Part shown: positions 63,424-64,000 of the stretch, one piece after another | How the letters are laid out: each line of letters begins with the position of its first letter | Position numbering within the stretch: position 1 is the stretch's first letter | Assembly: GCF_001187555.1 (NCBI RefSeq) | Contig: NZ_LFIJ01000002.1 | Span: forward strand, 869,920-933,919 | DNA length: 64,000 nt | Origin: Gilvimarinus polysaccharolyticus | GTDB lineage: Bacteria; Pseudomonadota; Gammaproteobacteria; Pseudomonadales; Cellvibrionaceae | Direction: 5' to 3' | Position numbers and translations under genes: made by a program | The notes under the pieces: generated by a model | The model's input: the letters and a program-made list of their open reading frames with translations, nothing else | What the model was told of the DNA's origin: nothing | Databases searched by the model: none

Positions 63424-63488
63424 GGGGTCAGGCCTTACAATTTACACGCGCGAAAAGACTCTAGAATTTAAACCCTAAGGTCTGACCC
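63424..63488. repeat. Type B repeat with an inverted partner (hairpin)
   Basis: GGGGTCAGGCCTTACAATT at 63424-63442 continues as type B (ACGCGCGAAAAGACTC, TAGAATTTAAACCCTAAG) and ends in TAAGGTCTGACCC (63476-63488), an inverted partial copy. The arms pair over 12 of 13 bases. Confidence 0.8.
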
Positions 63489-63517
63489 GAATGCCATTAT
63501 GTTTCTAGGAATAGTCA

Positions 63518-63949
63518 GTGCCAGATTACAAATTTTGTGTTTCATTAAATATTTCTCACCCTAAAATGGAAGTGAAGGCTATAAGTGAGTATTTATCTCT
63601 TCAGCCAGAAACTTCACATGATGTAGGTGACTTAAGAATGACCAAGAATGGTCGGTTACTTGGTGGTTCATACGAAGAAATGTACTGGAGTTTTGATCTC
63701 TGTGAAGGGAAAAGGATTGATGCGGATGAGATATTATTTGAAGAATTCATTGCTATTAAAAATATTGAATTTAATAAACATAAAGCCCTTTTCAATGACA
63801 TACGTACTACCGGTGGTGCTATTGAATATTTCGTCGGGTGGTTTAGTGCTGATAGTATAAATATGAATATTTTTTTAGATCCTCCAATATTAAAAAGTAC
63901 TGCGGATTTAGATATATCAATTGTATTATGCGCATACCCTGAAGGTTAA
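63518..63949 (+). CDS. DUF4279 domain protein
   Basis: The 143-residue protein starts at GTG behind CTAGGAATAGTCA. HDVGDLRMTKNGRLLGGSYEEMYWSFDL and IRTTGGAIEYFVGWFSAD fit DUF4279, small cytoplasmic proteins often found in polymorphic-toxin immunity loci and cassette arrays. Its function is unknown, and no toxin is visible beside it. The gene is followed by a degenerate repeat copy. Confidence 0.75.
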   Translation: MPDYKFCVSLNISHPKMEVKAISEYLSLQPETSHDVGDLRMTKNGRLLGGSYEEMYWSFDLCEGKRIDADEILFEEFIAIKNIEFNKHKALFNDIRTTGGAIEYFVGWFSADSINMNIFLDPPILKSTADLDISIVLCAYPEG

Positions 63950-63955
63950 TAAGTG

Positions 63956-64000
63956 TCGAGACTGGCACCGCAATTCATCACATGTACTAGAGCTGGAAAT
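63956..64000 (+). repeat. Degenerate type A repeat at the window end
   Basis: GACTGGCACCGCAATTCATC and ACATGTACTAGAGCTGG match type A copies (CAATTCACATGTCCTAGAG) with changes. It shows that the gene-plus-repeat pattern continues past the window edge. Confidence 0.5.

Noticed and set aside
61711-63488. CRISPR array
   Set aside because: Copies are irregularly spaced, some are inverted, and genes lie between them; there are no uniform spacers and no cas genes.

Overview
This 64 kb window reads as chromosome of a marine gammaproteobacterium, most likely of the Cellvibrionales (Cellvibrio/Teredinibacter/Simiduia-like). The placement is an inference from the conserved gmk-rpoZ-spoT block, a TonB-dependent receptor of the TonB-Xanth-Caul type with SapC and flavin halogenases, secreted GH20 and DUF1080 proteins, and moderate GC content. 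I saw no rRNA, tRNA, CRISPR array, insertion sequence or integrase.

Layout. 0.1-7.9 kb: a probable D-amino-acid/amino-sugar block (RidA, N-acyl-D-amino-acid deacylase, RpiR regulator, divergent D-threonine aldolase/D-serine dehydratase-like enzyme, secreted GH20 hexosaminidase, SMP-30 protein). 8.0-11.5 kb: gmk, rpoZ, spoT, followed by a DUF3300 protein. 13.1-24.1 kb: an uptake and halogenase cluster (receptor, SapC, two flavin-dependent halogenases, a DUF6445 putative oxygenase) ending in two paralogous membrane-anchored AraC regulators, with several inverted repeats between genes. 24.4-27.4 kb: LysR regulator diverging from glutathione-dependent formaldehyde detoxification (adhC, S-formylglutathione hydrolase). 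27.4-49.8 kb: mixed chromosomal genes, including a GGDEF protein, SIMPL protein, YdeP-type molybdopterin enzyme, a 1191-residue lipoprotein of at least four modules, a DsbD/redoxin pair, a chalcone-isomerase-like/TonB fusion, serA and trmO. 50.4-53.1 kb: an arsenic operon (arsR, arsC, arsH, acr3) with two matching palindromes that are probably ArsR operators. 54.2-58.2 kb: cytochrome b561 and a large six-haem c-type cytochrome with a P460-like N-terminus.

The last 6 kb (about 58.2-64 kb) is different. After about 900 bp of repeat-rich non-coding DNA, every gene is on the + strand, AT-richer and of accessory type: a two-TM protein, a DUF262 protein overlapping a HEPN RNase-like protein, a GNAT acetyltransferase, a DUF3592 protein and a DUF4279 protein. 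One clear integron attC site (59842-59914) and two weaker attC-like sites lie between the first modules. From 61.7 kb on, each gene is followed by copies of a GGGGTCAGGCCTTACA repeat, some paired into hairpins. I read this as a mobile cassette array with no recombinase in view. The DUF262-HEPN pair is the best candidate here for a little-described, possibly anti-phage, system. The halogenase/receptor cluster is the best candidate for an unexplained metabolic system.
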